Below, in pieces: positions 24,665 through 32,621 of a stretch of DNA of 64,000 bases. The stretch spans positions 105,865-169,864 of the forward strand of contig NZ_JACSET010000008.1 in the NCBI RefSeq assembly GCF_014334325.1, given 5' to 3'. Below the pieces are notes generated by a model, which saw only the letters and a list, made by a program, of their open reading frames with translations, was not told the origin of the DNA and made no database searches. Position 1 is the first letter of the stretch. Every line of letters begins with the position of its first letter. This DNA comes from Treponema sp. Marseille-Q4130. Lineage in GTDB: Bacteria > Spirochaetota > Spirochaetia > Treponematales > Treponemataceae. A program made the translations under genes and the position numbers.

Positions 24665-24925
24665 ATGACTACAATATCAGCAAAAATTACACAGAACGAT
24701 AAAATAAGTTTTGAACGAATCTGTGATTCTATGGGAATCAATATTTCTTCGGCTATAAATTCTTTTGTAAAGGCCACGATTCGGGAAAATGGCCTGCCCT
24801 TTGCACTGAAAGCATCCGAGGATCCGTATATTTATTCGGAAGAAAATATGAAATATTTGCGTAAAAGTATACATCAGATTGAAACCGGAAAATGTCAAAT
24901 TCATGAACTGAAGGAAACTGACTGA
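24665..24925 (+). CDS. RelB/DinJ-type antitoxin
   Basis: An 86-residue antitoxin from the ATG at 24665, with AGAGGTG upstream. The N-terminal part (TTISAKITQNDKISFERICDSMGINISSAINSFVKATIRENGLPF) is the ribbon-helix-helix DNA-binding domain of the RelB/DinJ family, including the ENGLPF ending. The rest is the toxin-wrapping region. Its TGA overlaps the ATG of the toxin gene by one base, which gives coupled translation. Confidence 0.88.
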   Translation: MTTISAKITQNDKISFERICDSMGINISSAINSFVKATIRENGLPFALKASEDPYIYSEENMKYLRKSIHQIETGKCQIHELKETD

Positions 24926-25191
24926 TGGTAAAAGTTTGGTCTGATATTGCATGGAAAGATTATTGCCGCCTTTTTGATAAACATCAGCAAAAATTGATAA
25001 AAAGTACACATGATTTAATTAAAGATATTGAAAGAAATGGTATTGATAAGGGAAAAGGACAACCTGAACCATTAAAGCATGAATTATCAGGGTATTGGAG
25101 TAGAAGAATAGATGCGGCAAATCGACTTGTATATAAAGTTGAAGATAATAAATTATATATTGTTCAGTGCGGTACACATTACCATCAATAA
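24925..25191 (+). CDS. Txe/YoeB-type toxin
   Basis: An 88-residue mRNA interferase of the Txe/YoeB family. Its typical core is almost complete: IERNGIDKGKGQPEPLKHEL, then SGYWSRRIDAANRLVYKV, then an ending with the catalytic His-Tyr (GTHYHQ). Such toxins cut mRNA on the ribosome and are neutralised by the preceding antitoxin. The pairing of a DinJ/RelB-like antitoxin with a YoeB-like toxin is common. The module lies between the two copies of the 57-bp tfoX duplication. Confidence 0.9.
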   Translation: MVKVWSDIAWKDYCRLFDKHQQKLIKSTHDLIKDIERNGIDKGKGQPEPLKHELSGYWSRRIDAANRLVYKVEDNKLYIVQCGTHYHQ

Positions 25192-25210
25192 AAAAATCGT
25201 AAGGAATCGG

Positions 25211-25267
25211 TAATTATGGCATCGAGTAAAACATATTTAGATTTTATTTTGGAACAGTTATCGGAAT
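25211..25267 (+). pseudogene. Duplicated 5' fragment of tfoX (right copy of the 57-bp repeat)
   Basis: It is identical to 24171-24227 over 57 bases and would encode MASSKTYLDFILEQLSE before a stop at 25267-25269. It is a dead fragment. The sequence downstream is not tfoX, so the duplication joins at its right end to unrelated DNA that leads into the TetR promoter. Confidence 0.9.
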
Positions 25268-25329
25268 AATAACACTGCTCGATGTTTCCTTTTCATATCC
25301 GGATTTTGCACTATGATAATTATCCATAC

Positions 25330-25363
25330 TTGACATTTCCAGCTCTTTTTAGTAACATTGTTA
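25330..25363 (+). promoter_or_regulatory. TetR promoter with operator TAACATTGTTA
   Basis: TTGACA (25330-25335) and TAACAT (25353-25358) are 17 bases apart. The palindrome TAACATTGTTA (25353-25363) contains the -10. The same palindrome lies on the ABC promoter at 17273-17283. Confidence 0.6.
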
Positions 25364-25403
25364 TCAATTAATAGAAATGTTATGACAAATATGGATAACT
25401 ATT

Positions 25404-26045
25404 ATGGAAAAAATATTAGTCGATAAAGGTGAACTGAACACACAGGCAAAGATTTTACGTGCTGCAAAACAGGAGTTTTTTGCCAACGGCTTTGCAGATA
25501 CCAATGTGCGCACTATCGCCGAAAAGGCAGGGGTTACGACGGGGGCGTTGTATAACCTTTTTGATAACAAGGACGGCATATTCGAAGCTCTTGTAAGCGG
25601 TGTGTTCGACAAATTTTTAGACATAGTAGCGCATCGCAATGTATTCGACGCTGAAAATTTCGGTATGAAAACAAGCGAGCTTTCAGCAATTATCGAACTA
25701 TCGCAACGCCGGTTCTTAAAAATGGTGGATTTTTTTTACGATAATTGGGATGCGATGAAACTGATTGTCTGCTGTTCGAAGGGAAGCTCCTATGAGCGCA
25801 TTTTTGATAAAGCAATCGATTTAATCGAGCGTGAAACACTTCGATGGCTGAAACAAGACGGCGTTAAAATGTCGCGCCGCATACGATTTTTTATTCACGT
25901 TATGGTAACGTCTCACTGTGAAAATTTAAAAGAGATTTTTTATCATAATTTAAAAAAATCGGAAGCGATGGAATATGTGCTCGATTTTAACGTATACCAT
26001 TGTGCCGGCTGGAAACAATATTGGATGGAGCAAGTGAAGAGTTAA
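25404..26045 (+). CDS. TetR-family regulator of the ABC cluster
   Basis: A 213-residue TetR-family protein. The DNA-binding domain is AKILRAAKQEFFANGFADTN followed by VRTIAEKAGVTTGALYNLFDNKDGIFEALV, a very typical helix-turn-helix. The C-terminal part, with FYDNWDAMKLIVCCSKGSSYE, is the ligand-sensing domain of the AcrR/YbjK type often found beside ABC half-transporter pairs. It is followed, after a repeat, by three ABC genes on the same strand. The shared palindrome makes it a candidate repressor of itself and of the ABC gene at 17328. There is no good Shine-Dalgarno before 25404. Confidence 0.88.
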   Translation: MEKILVDKGELNTQAKILRAAKQEFFANGFADTNVRTIAEKAGVTTGALYNLFDNKDGIFEALVSGVFDKFLDIVAHRNVFDAENFGMKTSELSAIIELSQRRFLKMVDFFYDNWDAMKLIVCCSKGSSYERIFDKAIDLIERETLRWLKQDGVKMSRRIRFFIHVMVTSHCENLKEIFYHNLKKSEAMEYVLDFNVYHCAGWKQYWMEQVKS

Positions 26046-26120
26046 TGGGTAATGTTTAATTGGTAATTAAAGCGTGCGCAATTACTCATTACAAATTAAC
26101 AATTACACATTGAATTAACG
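26044..26120. repeat. TAATGG/CCATTA-type AT-rich repeat
   Basis: The gap between tetR and the ABC gene is made of words such as TAATGGGTAATG, AATTGGTAATT, ATTACTCATTAC and AATTACACATTG. The left and right halves are reverse-complement-like. Related stretches occur at 19093-19125, 27876-27966, 54970-55005, 55928-55997 and 58300-58335. Confidence 0.6.
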
Positions 26121-26135
26121 GTATAGGAGGTTTGA

Positions 26136-27872
26136 ATGGACACATATAAAAGATTGTTTAAATATACGCCGGAAAAAATACATTGCGTGTATATTTCGGC
26201 GTTATGCGCCGTGCTGGGAGTCGCTTCTCAGATGGGCGCTTTTTGGTTTTTATGGAAGTTTTTGTACGCGCTTTTGGTTACAAAAAACGTTACGGACGGC
26301 TCGATGTACGCGACGGTAATTGTCTCGCTGTTGGCGGGCTATTCGATTGTGTACTTCGGCGCGTTATGGGCATCGCACGTGCTCGGCTTTCGGCTCGAAT
26401 CGAATTTGCGCAAAACCGCAATCAAACATTTAATGAACGCTTCGTTTGCCTTTTTTGACATGAACCCGTCGGGAAAGATCCGAAAGCTGATCGACGACAA
26501 TGCGCAGGAAACGCATATGCTGGTTGCGCATTTAATTCCCGATAATATTTCCGCATTGTTTACGCCGATTTTTATGTTTATCATCGTGTTTGCGGTCGAT
26601 GTAAAGCTCGGTTTTTTGCTCCTCGGTGTTGCACTTATCGGCGGTGCGCAGATGATGTTTATGATGGGCAATAAAAACTTTATGCAGAAGTATCAAGCGG
26701 CATTGGAACGGATGAATGCGGAAGCGGTCGAATATGTGCGCGGTATGCAGATTGTAAAAATCTTTAAAAGCACCGTCGAGTCCTTTAAAGCGTTTTACGA
26801 AGCAATTACCGGTTATTCGGATTTGGCGTACAAATACACGCTCAGCTGCCGTTCTCCGTATGTGATGTTTCAAGTGCTGTTCAATCTGTTTGCCGTCTTT
26901 ACGATTCCTGCCGCCATTTATTTTATGAATAAGGGCGCTGACGGAAATCTCATCATTGCAAAAATCGTCTTTTTTGTGTGCATTGCCGGCATTCTTTTTT
27001 CGGCATTTATGCGCGTTATGTATGTCGGAATGTACAACTTTCAGGCAAAAAGCGTTGTGGATAAACTTGAAAATCTTTTTGCAGACATGGAAAAGGATAA
27101 CCTTGAACACGGCACGGAAGAAACGTTTGAAAACTTCGGAATCGAATTTAAAAACGTTTCGTTCGGCTATACCGACGAAAAGATTTTAAAAGACGTCAGC
27201 TTTACTTTGGCTCCGAATAAAACCTACGCGCTTGTCGGCTCTTCAGGCGGCGGAAAGAGTACAATAGCAAAATTGATTTCGGGTTTTTATAAAATAAATT
27301 CGGGTGAAATTTTAATCGGCGGAAAAAATATTTCGTCATATTCACGGAATGCGCTCATGCACAGTATCGCCTTTGTGTTCCAAACGTCGAAGCTCTTTAA
27401 AACAAGCATTTTTGAAAACGTCAAAATGGGTAATAAACATGCAAGCGATGAAGAAGTGATGAATGCGCTTCGGCTTGCCCGCTGCGAAGACATTTTAGCA
27501 AAATTCCCCGAACGTGAAAAAACGGTTATCGGTTCAAAAGGCGTGCACTTATCCGGCGGAGAAATTCAGCGCGTTGCGATCGCCCGCGCTATTTTGAAAA
27601 ATGCGGATATCATTATTCTGGATGAAGCGTCCGCCGCTGCCGACCCCGAAAACGAATACGAAATTCAGCAGGCCTTTTCCAATTTGATGAAAAACAAAAC
27701 GGTTATTATGATTGCGCACCGCCTCAGCTCGATTAAAAATGTCGATGAAATTTTGGTTGTCGAAGACGGAAACATCGTCGAGCGCGGCAGCGATGCCGAG
27801 CTTATGCAAAAAGGCGGTAAGTACAGCCGGCTGCAAAAACTGTATTCTCAAGCAAATGACTGGAAGGTCTAA
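26136..27872 (+). CDS. ABC half-transporter, A-type
   Basis: A 578-residue ABC half-transporter. The membrane domain occupies about residues 1-320, and an ATPase follows with Walker A (VGSSGGGKSTIAKL), Q-loop (AFVFQTSKLF), signature (LSGGEIQRVAIARAIL), Walker B (IIILDEASAAAD) and H-loop (MIAHRL). GGAGG precedes the ATG. It resembles the gene at 29748 (FMQKYQAALERMNAEAVEYVRGMQ compared with FMQKYEDALEQMNNAGTEYVRGI) more than the genes at 17328 and 27983. A plausible arrangement is an A/B heterodimer with the product of 27983. Pairs of this kind beside TetR genes are sometimes likened to the YbtPQ group, but the substrate and direction are unknown. Confidence 0.9.
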   Translation: MDTYKRLFKYTPEKIHCVYISALCAVLGVASQMGAFWFLWKFLYALLVTKNVTDGSMYATVIVSLLAGYSIVYFGALWASHVLGFRLESNLRKTAIKHLMNASFAFFDMNPSGKIRKLIDDNAQETHMLVAHLIPDNISALFTPIFMFIIVFAVDVKLGFLLLGVALIGGAQMMFMMGNKNFMQKYQAALERMNAEAVEYVRGMQIVKIFKSTVESFKAFYEAITGYSDLAYKYTLSCRSPYVMFQVLFNLFAVFTIPAAIYFMNKGADGNLIIAKIVFFVCIAGILFSAFMRVMYVGMYNFQAKSVVDKLENLFADMEKDNLEHGTEETFENFGIEFKNVSFGYTDEKILKDVSFTLAPNKTYALVGSSGGGKSTIAKLISGFYKINSGEILIGGKNISSYSRNALMHSIAFVFQTSKLFKTSIFENVKMGNKHASDEEVMNALRLARCEDILAKFPEREKTVIGSKGVHLSGGEIQRVAIARAILKNADIIILDEASAAADPENEYEIQQAFSNLMKNKTVIMIAHRLSSIKNVDEILVVEDGNIVERGSDAELMQKGGKYSRLQKLYSQANDWKV

Positions 27873-27875
27873 ACT

Positions 27876-27966
27876 TAATTGGTAATGGATAATTTGTAAT
27901 TGATAATTACAGAGCTACGTACGGTGTACGGTAATTACTCATTACACATTACCAATTACACATTGA
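27876..27966. repeat. Large palindromic TAATGG/CCATTA repeat
   Basis: The left side, AATTGGTAATGGATAATTTG, and the right side, CATTACACATTACCAATT, are complementary around an unrelated centre (GAGCTACGTACGG...). The whole gap between the two ABC genes could fold into a long AT-rich hairpin. It belongs to the same family as 26044-26120. Confidence 0.65.
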
Positions 27967-27982
27967 ATGAGGAGAATTTTAT

Positions 27983-29701
27983 ATGACTAAATTACAAAAA
28001 TGGTTCGGTGTTACCGAATCGGGTGCAAAAGGAATAGTTACAGCGTCGGTATGGTCGATGCTTGCGGATATCTCGTTTATTTTACCGATGTTTTTAACGA
28101 TGTTTTTCCTGCAGGGATATTTTGACGGAACGCTGCGGCCGGCGGGATTTTATATCGGTATTATTGCCGCGCTTGCGCTGGTGATGTATGTGCTCGTGCA
28201 TATCAATTACAACACGCTCTACACGGCGACGTTCAAAGAATGCACAGAGCTGCGCGTTAACATTGCCGACCGGCTCAAAGCCCTGCCGCTTGCGTATTTT
28301 TCGAAGCACGATGTTTCCGATTTGTCGCAAACGGTGATGACCGACGTTGCCGCAATCGAACATGCGCTCAGTCACGCAATTCCGCAAACAATCGGCCTTG
28401 TGCTGTATTTGATTATAATCGGCACGATGATGATTGCCGCTCATCCGGGATTGGGCTTGTGCGTGTTTGTTCCGATTATCATCAGTTTTATTCTGTTAAT
28501 CCTGTCGAAAAAAATTCAAATACGGGAAACGACGCGCGACTTTCATAAGCAGCGTGAGCGTTCGGAATTTTTTCAGGAGACAATAGAGCTTCAACAGGAA
28601 ATTAAAAGCTACGGGCTCACGGATACGGTTGCGGCAAAACTGAAGGGCAATGTCGACGAAGCGGAAAAACTGCATTTGGTCGTGGAAGCGCATCAAGCGA
28701 TTCCCCTCAACATCGCAATGCTGTTTTTAAAGTTTTCAATCGGCTTTACCGTGTTTTTCGGATTAAAAATGTATTTGGCAGGGACTGCGCCGCTCTTGTA
28801 TTTTATCGGCTATATTATCGCCGCCTCGCGCGTTACCGACGCGGTTGCGGGCGTCGAAGCGAACCTTGCCGAAATGATGTATATCGATTCGCGCGTTAAG
28901 CGCATTAACGAGCTGCGCGAAACGGAAACGCAGGAAGGAGAGCCCGCTTCGTTGCAGCATTACGGCATTCAATTTGAAAACGTCGAATTTTCGTATAACA
29001 AGGGGCAAAAAATTATCGACGGCATTTCGTTTACTGCCGAACAAAATCAAGTAACCGCGCTTGTCGGCCCGTCCGGCTGCGGAAAGACAACCGTGCTCCG
29101 GCTTGCATCCCGTCTCTACGATTATGATAAGGGACAGATCCTCATTGACGGCAAAGACATTGCAAAGATCGACACCGACAGCCTCTTCGATAAAATTTCG
29201 ATTGTGTTTCAGGATGTCGGACTTTTTAATACGTCGATTATGGAAAATATCCGCGTCGGAAATAAAAACGCAAGCGACGACGACGTAAAAAAAGCCGCCC
29301 GTCTTGCAAACTGTACCGAGTTTATCGAAGCTTTGCCGGACGGCTACGATACGGTCATCGGCGAAAACGGTAGCCGTCTTTCAGGCGGAGAACGTCAGCG
29401 TCTTTCGATTGCGCGCGCTCTTTTAAAAAACGCGCCGATTATCATCCTCGACGAAATAAGCGCTTCGCTCGACGTTGAAAACGAAATGAAAATTCAGGAA
29501 AGCCTCAACACGCTCATAAAAGGCAAAACGGTGATTATTATTTCGCACCGCTTAAAGTCGATCGAAAACGCCGACAAAATCATCGTCATGAACGAAGGCA
29601 AAATCGACGCGGAAGGTACACACGCTGAACTTCTTAAAAGATCGCCGCTCTACCGCGATATGATTGAAAAATCGGGCTTGACGGAAAACTGGGTGTATTG
29701 A
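27983..29701 (+). CDS. ABC half-transporter, B-type
   Basis: A 572-residue ABC half-transporter with an N-terminal six-helix domain and a C-terminal ATPase. The ATPase shows Walker A (VGPSGCGKTTVLRL), Q-loop (SIVFQDVGLF), signature (LSGGERQRLSIARALL), Walker B (IIILDEISASLD) and H-loop (IISHRL). It is the closest relative in the window of the gene at 17328: both have LADSL/LADRLKALPLAYF-like and VxxIEHALSHAIPQ-like stretches in the membrane domain. It lies between two A-type genes (26136 and 29748), so either could be its partner. GAGGAG precedes the ATG. Confidence 0.9.
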   Translation: MTKLQKWFGVTESGAKGIVTASVWSMLADISFILPMFLTMFFLQGYFDGTLRPAGFYIGIIAALALVMYVLVHINYNTLYTATFKECTELRVNIADRLKALPLAYFSKHDVSDLSQTVMTDVAAIEHALSHAIPQTIGLVLYLIIIGTMMIAAHPGLGLCVFVPIIISFILLILSKKIQIRETTRDFHKQRERSEFFQETIELQQEIKSYGLTDTVAAKLKGNVDEAEKLHLVVEAHQAIPLNIAMLFLKFSIGFTVFFGLKMYLAGTAPLLYFIGYIIAASRVTDAVAGVEANLAEMMYIDSRVKRINELRETETQEGEPASLQHYGIQFENVEFSYNKGQKIIDGISFTAEQNQVTALVGPSGCGKTTVLRLASRLYDYDKGQILIDGKDIAKIDTDSLFDKISIVFQDVGLFNTSIMENIRVGNKNASDDDVKKAARLANCTEFIEALPDGYDTVIGENGSRLSGGERQRLSIARALLKNAPIIILDEISASLDVENEMKIQESLNTLIKGKTVIIISHRLKSIENADKIIVMNEGKIDAEGTHAELLKRSPLYRDMIEKSGLTENWVY

Positions 29702-29747
29702 AAATAATTATAAATTATTAATTAATAATCGGGGGGGGTATTTTTAT

Positions 29748-31679
29748 ATGAATGATATAAACAAGCAACCGACGGAAAATCCGGATGAAAACAAAGGTAC
29801 GGCAAAGCGAAATCGGGCGGAACTCGGAAATGATGAACGCAATCCCGCAAAGCAGCAGACTGTCAAGCGGCTTTTAAGCTATGCGGGAAAGAGCAGAGGG
29901 CTTTTGTCGCTGTCTCTTGTGCTTTCCGGCTTGAGCGCCCTCGTCGGTTTTGTGCCGTACATTATGGTGTTCTTTGTAATGCGTGATGTGATTTCTTCAG
30001 TTGCGGCAAACGAGGCGGTAAACGCCGCCGCCCTTGTAGGCTACGGACTGTGGGCAGTCGGTTCGGCTGCAACAGGCTTTGTGCTCTATTATGCGGCGCT
30101 TATGCTTTCGCACGCGACCGCGTTTACGATTCAGGAAAACCTTTCGATTCGGATGACGGAAACGCTTGCGGAACTTCCCATCGGCTGGCATATCACGCAT
30201 GTGAGCGGTAAAGTGCGCAAGGTGTTTGAAAAAAACGTCAATCAGCTCGAAACGCTGATCGCTCATAGCCTGCCGGATACCGCGCAAAATACGGTTTCTC
30301 CCTTTGCGATACTCGTTCTCATGCTCGCCTTCGATTGGCGGCTGGGGCTGGTGTCCCTGCTGCCGCTCGTGCTTGCGTTCGTGCTGCAAATGCTTTTAAT
30401 GCGCATCAGTTCAAACTCGGGCTTTATGCAAAAGTACGAAGATGCACTCGAACAGATGAATAATGCCGGTACCGAATATGTGCGCGGCATTTCGGTTATC
30501 AAAACCTTTAATCAGTCCGTGTATTATTTTAAAAACTTCTACACCTCGATTATGAACTATAAGGAGTTTGTGCACAAATATTCGATATCGTGGGAAAACG
30601 GGTATTCGATTTTCCTCGCGCTCATTAAAGCGGGCTTTTTATTTCTGCTGCCTGCCGCGCTTTTGATAACGGGAACGGCAACGCTCGATGCTCGTTTTTT
30701 TTACAGCTTTGTGTTTTACCTTGCCTTTGCGCCGGTTACCTACGGGATGTTGATAAAAATCATGTACTCAAATACCTTTCATCAGCGGTCGAACGATGCG
30801 CTCAACCGTATAGAAGATATTTTGCAGGCGCCGCTGACCGAAGAACCGGAAAAGTCCGTGCTGCCCGAAAAATACGATATAGAATTTAAAGACGTAGTGT
30901 TTTCTTATAAAACTGAAACGGCGGGATCTGCGGAAACGGGGAACTCAAACCCCGGCAGCGATAAAATGCCGCAAATCGCCGGCCGCCCCGCAGTGAACGG
31001 CATCAGCTTGCACATCCCCGAGCATTCGCTTACCGCGCTCGTCGGTTCCTCAGGCGGCGGCAAAACGACACTCGTCAATTTGCTCGGCCGTTTTTGGGAA
31101 GTCGATTCGGGTTCAATCAGTATCGGCGGCGTCGACATCTGCGACATTAAAACAAGCGACCTTTTGCGCACCGTCGGCTTTGTATTCCAAGAAAACAAGC
31201 TCTTTAAAGAAAGCATTTTTGAAAATATCCGCTACGGCAAAAAAGATGCAAGCCGCGAAGAAGTGCTTGACGCGCTCCGCAAAGCCGAGTGCATGGATAT
31301 CATCGAAAAACTGCCTGCCGGTATAGACACCGTGTACGGTACCAAAGGCACATACGTTTCAGGCGGAGAAGCGCAGCGGCTTGCCATTGCCCGCGCGCTT
31401 TTGCAGGACGCTCCCGTCATCGTACTTGACGAAGCGACCGCCTTTGCCGACGCCGAAAACGAATACAAAATCAAAAAGACATTCGACGTGCTGCTCAAAG
31501 ACAAAACCGTCATTATGATCGCCCACCGCCTCTCTTCGGTCGTCAATGCCGACAAAATCTGCGTTATCAATGAGGGCAGTCTTGCTGAAACGGGAACGCA
31601 TGCCGAGCTGCTCGAACGCAAAGGTCTTTATGCCGGTATGTGGGAAAACTTTCGAAAAGGCATCGAGTGGAAGGTTTAA
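29748..31679 (+). CDS. ABC half-transporter, A-type, with hydrophilic N-terminal extension
   Basis: A 643-residue ABC half-transporter. The first 45 residues are hydrophilic (NKQPTENPDENKGTAKRNRA...) and not usual for the family. The six-helix domain then begins at VKRLLSYAGKSRGLLSL. The ATPase has Walker A (VGSSGGGKTTLVNL), signature (VSGGEAQRLAIARALL), Walker B (VIVLDEATAFAD) and H-loop (MIAHRL). It has a longer loop between the membrane domain and Walker A than its paralogues (a Gly/Ser/Pro-rich part near GSAETGNSNPGSDK). GGGGGG precedes the ATG at a usable distance. Its C-terminus, GIEWKV, is repeated as an orphan fragment after the vapC gene at 32482. Confidence 0.9.
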   Translation: MNDINKQPTENPDENKGTAKRNRAELGNDERNPAKQQTVKRLLSYAGKSRGLLSLSLVLSGLSALVGFVPYIMVFFVMRDVISSVAANEAVNAAALVGYGLWAVGSAATGFVLYYAALMLSHATAFTIQENLSIRMTETLAELPIGWHITHVSGKVRKVFEKNVNQLETLIAHSLPDTAQNTVSPFAILVLMLAFDWRLGLVSLLPLVLAFVLQMLLMRISSNSGFMQKYEDALEQMNNAGTEYVRGISVIKTFNQSVYYFKNFYTSIMNYKEFVHKYSISWENGYSIFLALIKAGFLFLLPAALLITGTATLDARFFYSFVFYLAFAPVTYGMLIKIMYSNTFHQRSNDALNRIEDILQAPLTEEPEKSVLPEKYDIEFKDVVFSYKTETAGSAETGNSNPGSDKMPQIAGRPAVNGISLHIPEHSLTALVGSSGGGKTTLVNLLGRFWEVDSGSISIGGVDICDIKTSDLLRTVGFVFQENKLFKESIFENIRYGKKDASREEVLDALRKAECMDIIEKLPAGIDTVYGTKGTYVSGGEAQRLAIARALLQDAPVIVLDEATAFADAENEYKIKKTFDVLLKDKTVIMIAHRLSSVVNADKICVINEGSLAETGTHAELLERKGLYAGMWENFRKGIEWKV

Positions 31680-31902
31680 TAATTAATAATTTATAATGGA
31701 TAATTAGAGGATAATCGGAATCGGTAATGACTGAAAGCTTTATACCGATGTGTTATAATCATCCTGTATAAGGCGGTTGTCATGAAACAAACTAAACGGT
31801 CGCGGCTGAACGCGCGATGAAACGGTTTGCAGGATTCGGTATGCATAAATAATATTGATTATGCATATGATTTTGTGGTATAATATGCATACGGGGGGAT
31901 AT
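31680..31902. other. Intergenic region before vapBC
   Basis: This 223-base stretch starts with the AT-rich words TAATAATTAATAATTTATAATGG. It contains a TATAAT (31751-31756) and ends in the vapBC control region. A 12-codon open frame from 31782 (MKQTKRSRLNAR) has a weak ribosome site, and I do not call it a gene. Confidence 0.4.
31841..31890 (+). promoter_or_regulatory. vapBC promoter with three ATGCAT boxes
   Basis: TTGATT (31855-31860) and TATAAT (31879-31884) have an 18-base spacer. ATGCAT occurs at 31841, 31861 and 31885, that is, upstream of the -35, in the spacer and directly after the -10. The boxes are likely operator half-sites for the VapBC complex. Confidence 0.6.
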
Positions 31903-32097
31903 ATGAGAACAACGCTGGATCTGTCCGATACCTTGCTTGAAGAAGCGATGACATTGACAAAAATTACGACAAAAACGGAGGTCATAACACAAGCGCTTGA
32001 AAATTTGATACAAAAAGAAAAAGTTCAAAAACTGAAAGACTATTACGGAAAACTTGATTTGAATATCGACTTAAAAACGCTGAGAAAAAGGTCATAA
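31903..32097 (+). CDS. vapB: VapB-type antitoxin (DUF2191-like)
   Basis: A 64-residue antitoxin from the ATG at 31903, with GGGGGGAT directly upstream. The sequence MRTTLDLSDTLLEEAMTLTKITTKTEVITQALENLIQKEK is the typical VapB/DUF2191 ribbon-helix-helix head, and the tail KLDLNIDLKTLRKRS ends in the basic motif that blocks VapC. One base separates its stop from the toxin ATG. Confidence 0.88.
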   Translation: MRTTLDLSDTLLEEAMTLTKITTKTEVITQALENLIQKEKVQKLKDYYGKLDLNIDLKTLRKRS

Positions 32098-32098
32098 A

Positions 32099-32482
32099 AT
32101 GGTATTGGTCGATACTCCCGTCTGGATAGAATATTTTAGAGGCTCTGCGCGCTCTGTCGTGCTCAAAGAGTTGATACATAATAATACGCTTTGTATCAAT
32201 AATCTCGTGCTTGCCGAATTGCTTCCTTTTATTAATCTGAAAAAAGAATATGAGTTGAAACGGCTCTTGCTTGCGATTAAACGAATAGAACTTGAAATAG
32301 ATTGGGACGAGATTATCGATATGCAGACCCGAAACCTGTTGCACGGTATAAACAAAGTCGGTATTCCCGATTTAATAATCGCTCAAAATGCGATCAACAA
32401 TAATCTCTTTTTATTTTCGTTTGACAAACATTTCGGACTTATGCGCGATTTGTTTGCTCTTAAAATATTTACGCGAGAATAA
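32099..32482 (+). CDS. vapC: VapC-type PIN-domain toxin
   Basis: A 127-residue PIN-domain ribonuclease. Asp5 lies in MVLVDTPVWIEYFRG, Glu in NNLVLAELLPFI, Asp in GIPDLIIAQNA, and Asp in FSFDKHFGLM. These four acids make the metal site. It is only distantly like the vapC at 20887, so the two modules are independent acquisitions and not duplicates. Directly after its stop lies the coding remnant of an ABC C-terminus, so this module interrupts or replaced part of the ABC cluster. Confidence 0.88.
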   Translation: MVLVDTPVWIEYFRGSARSVVLKELIHNNTLCINNLVLAELLPFINLKKEYELKRLLLAIKRIELEIDWDEIIDMQTRNLLHGINKVGIPDLIIAQNAINNNLFLFSFDKHFGLMRDLFALKIFTRE

Positions 32483-32483
32483 G

Positions 32484-32563
32484 TCGCCGAGCTGCTCGAA
32501 CGGAAGGGCGTGTACGCAAGTATGTGGAACGATTTTCAAAAAGGCATCGAGTGGAAAGTTTGA
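32484..32563 (+). pseudogene. Orphan C-terminal fragment of an A-type ABC transporter
   Basis: Immediately after vapC an open frame without start encodes AELLERKGVYASMWNDFQKG and then IEWKV followed by TGA. This matches the end of the ABC protein encoded at 29748 (AELLERKGLYAGMWENFRKG, IEWKV) but with several substitutions, so it is a paralogue's tail and not a recent copy. The rest of that gene is missing. Confidence 0.85.
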
Positions 32564-32621
32564 AAAGCGACGCTCGGCTCAACACGTGGTAAAAATTATT
32601 ATTTGCAGGAGGACAGGCAAT

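Noticed and set aside
31782-31820. 12-codon frame MKQTKRSRLNAR before vapB
   Set aside because: Too short, weak ribosome site and no relation to neighbours; may be chance.
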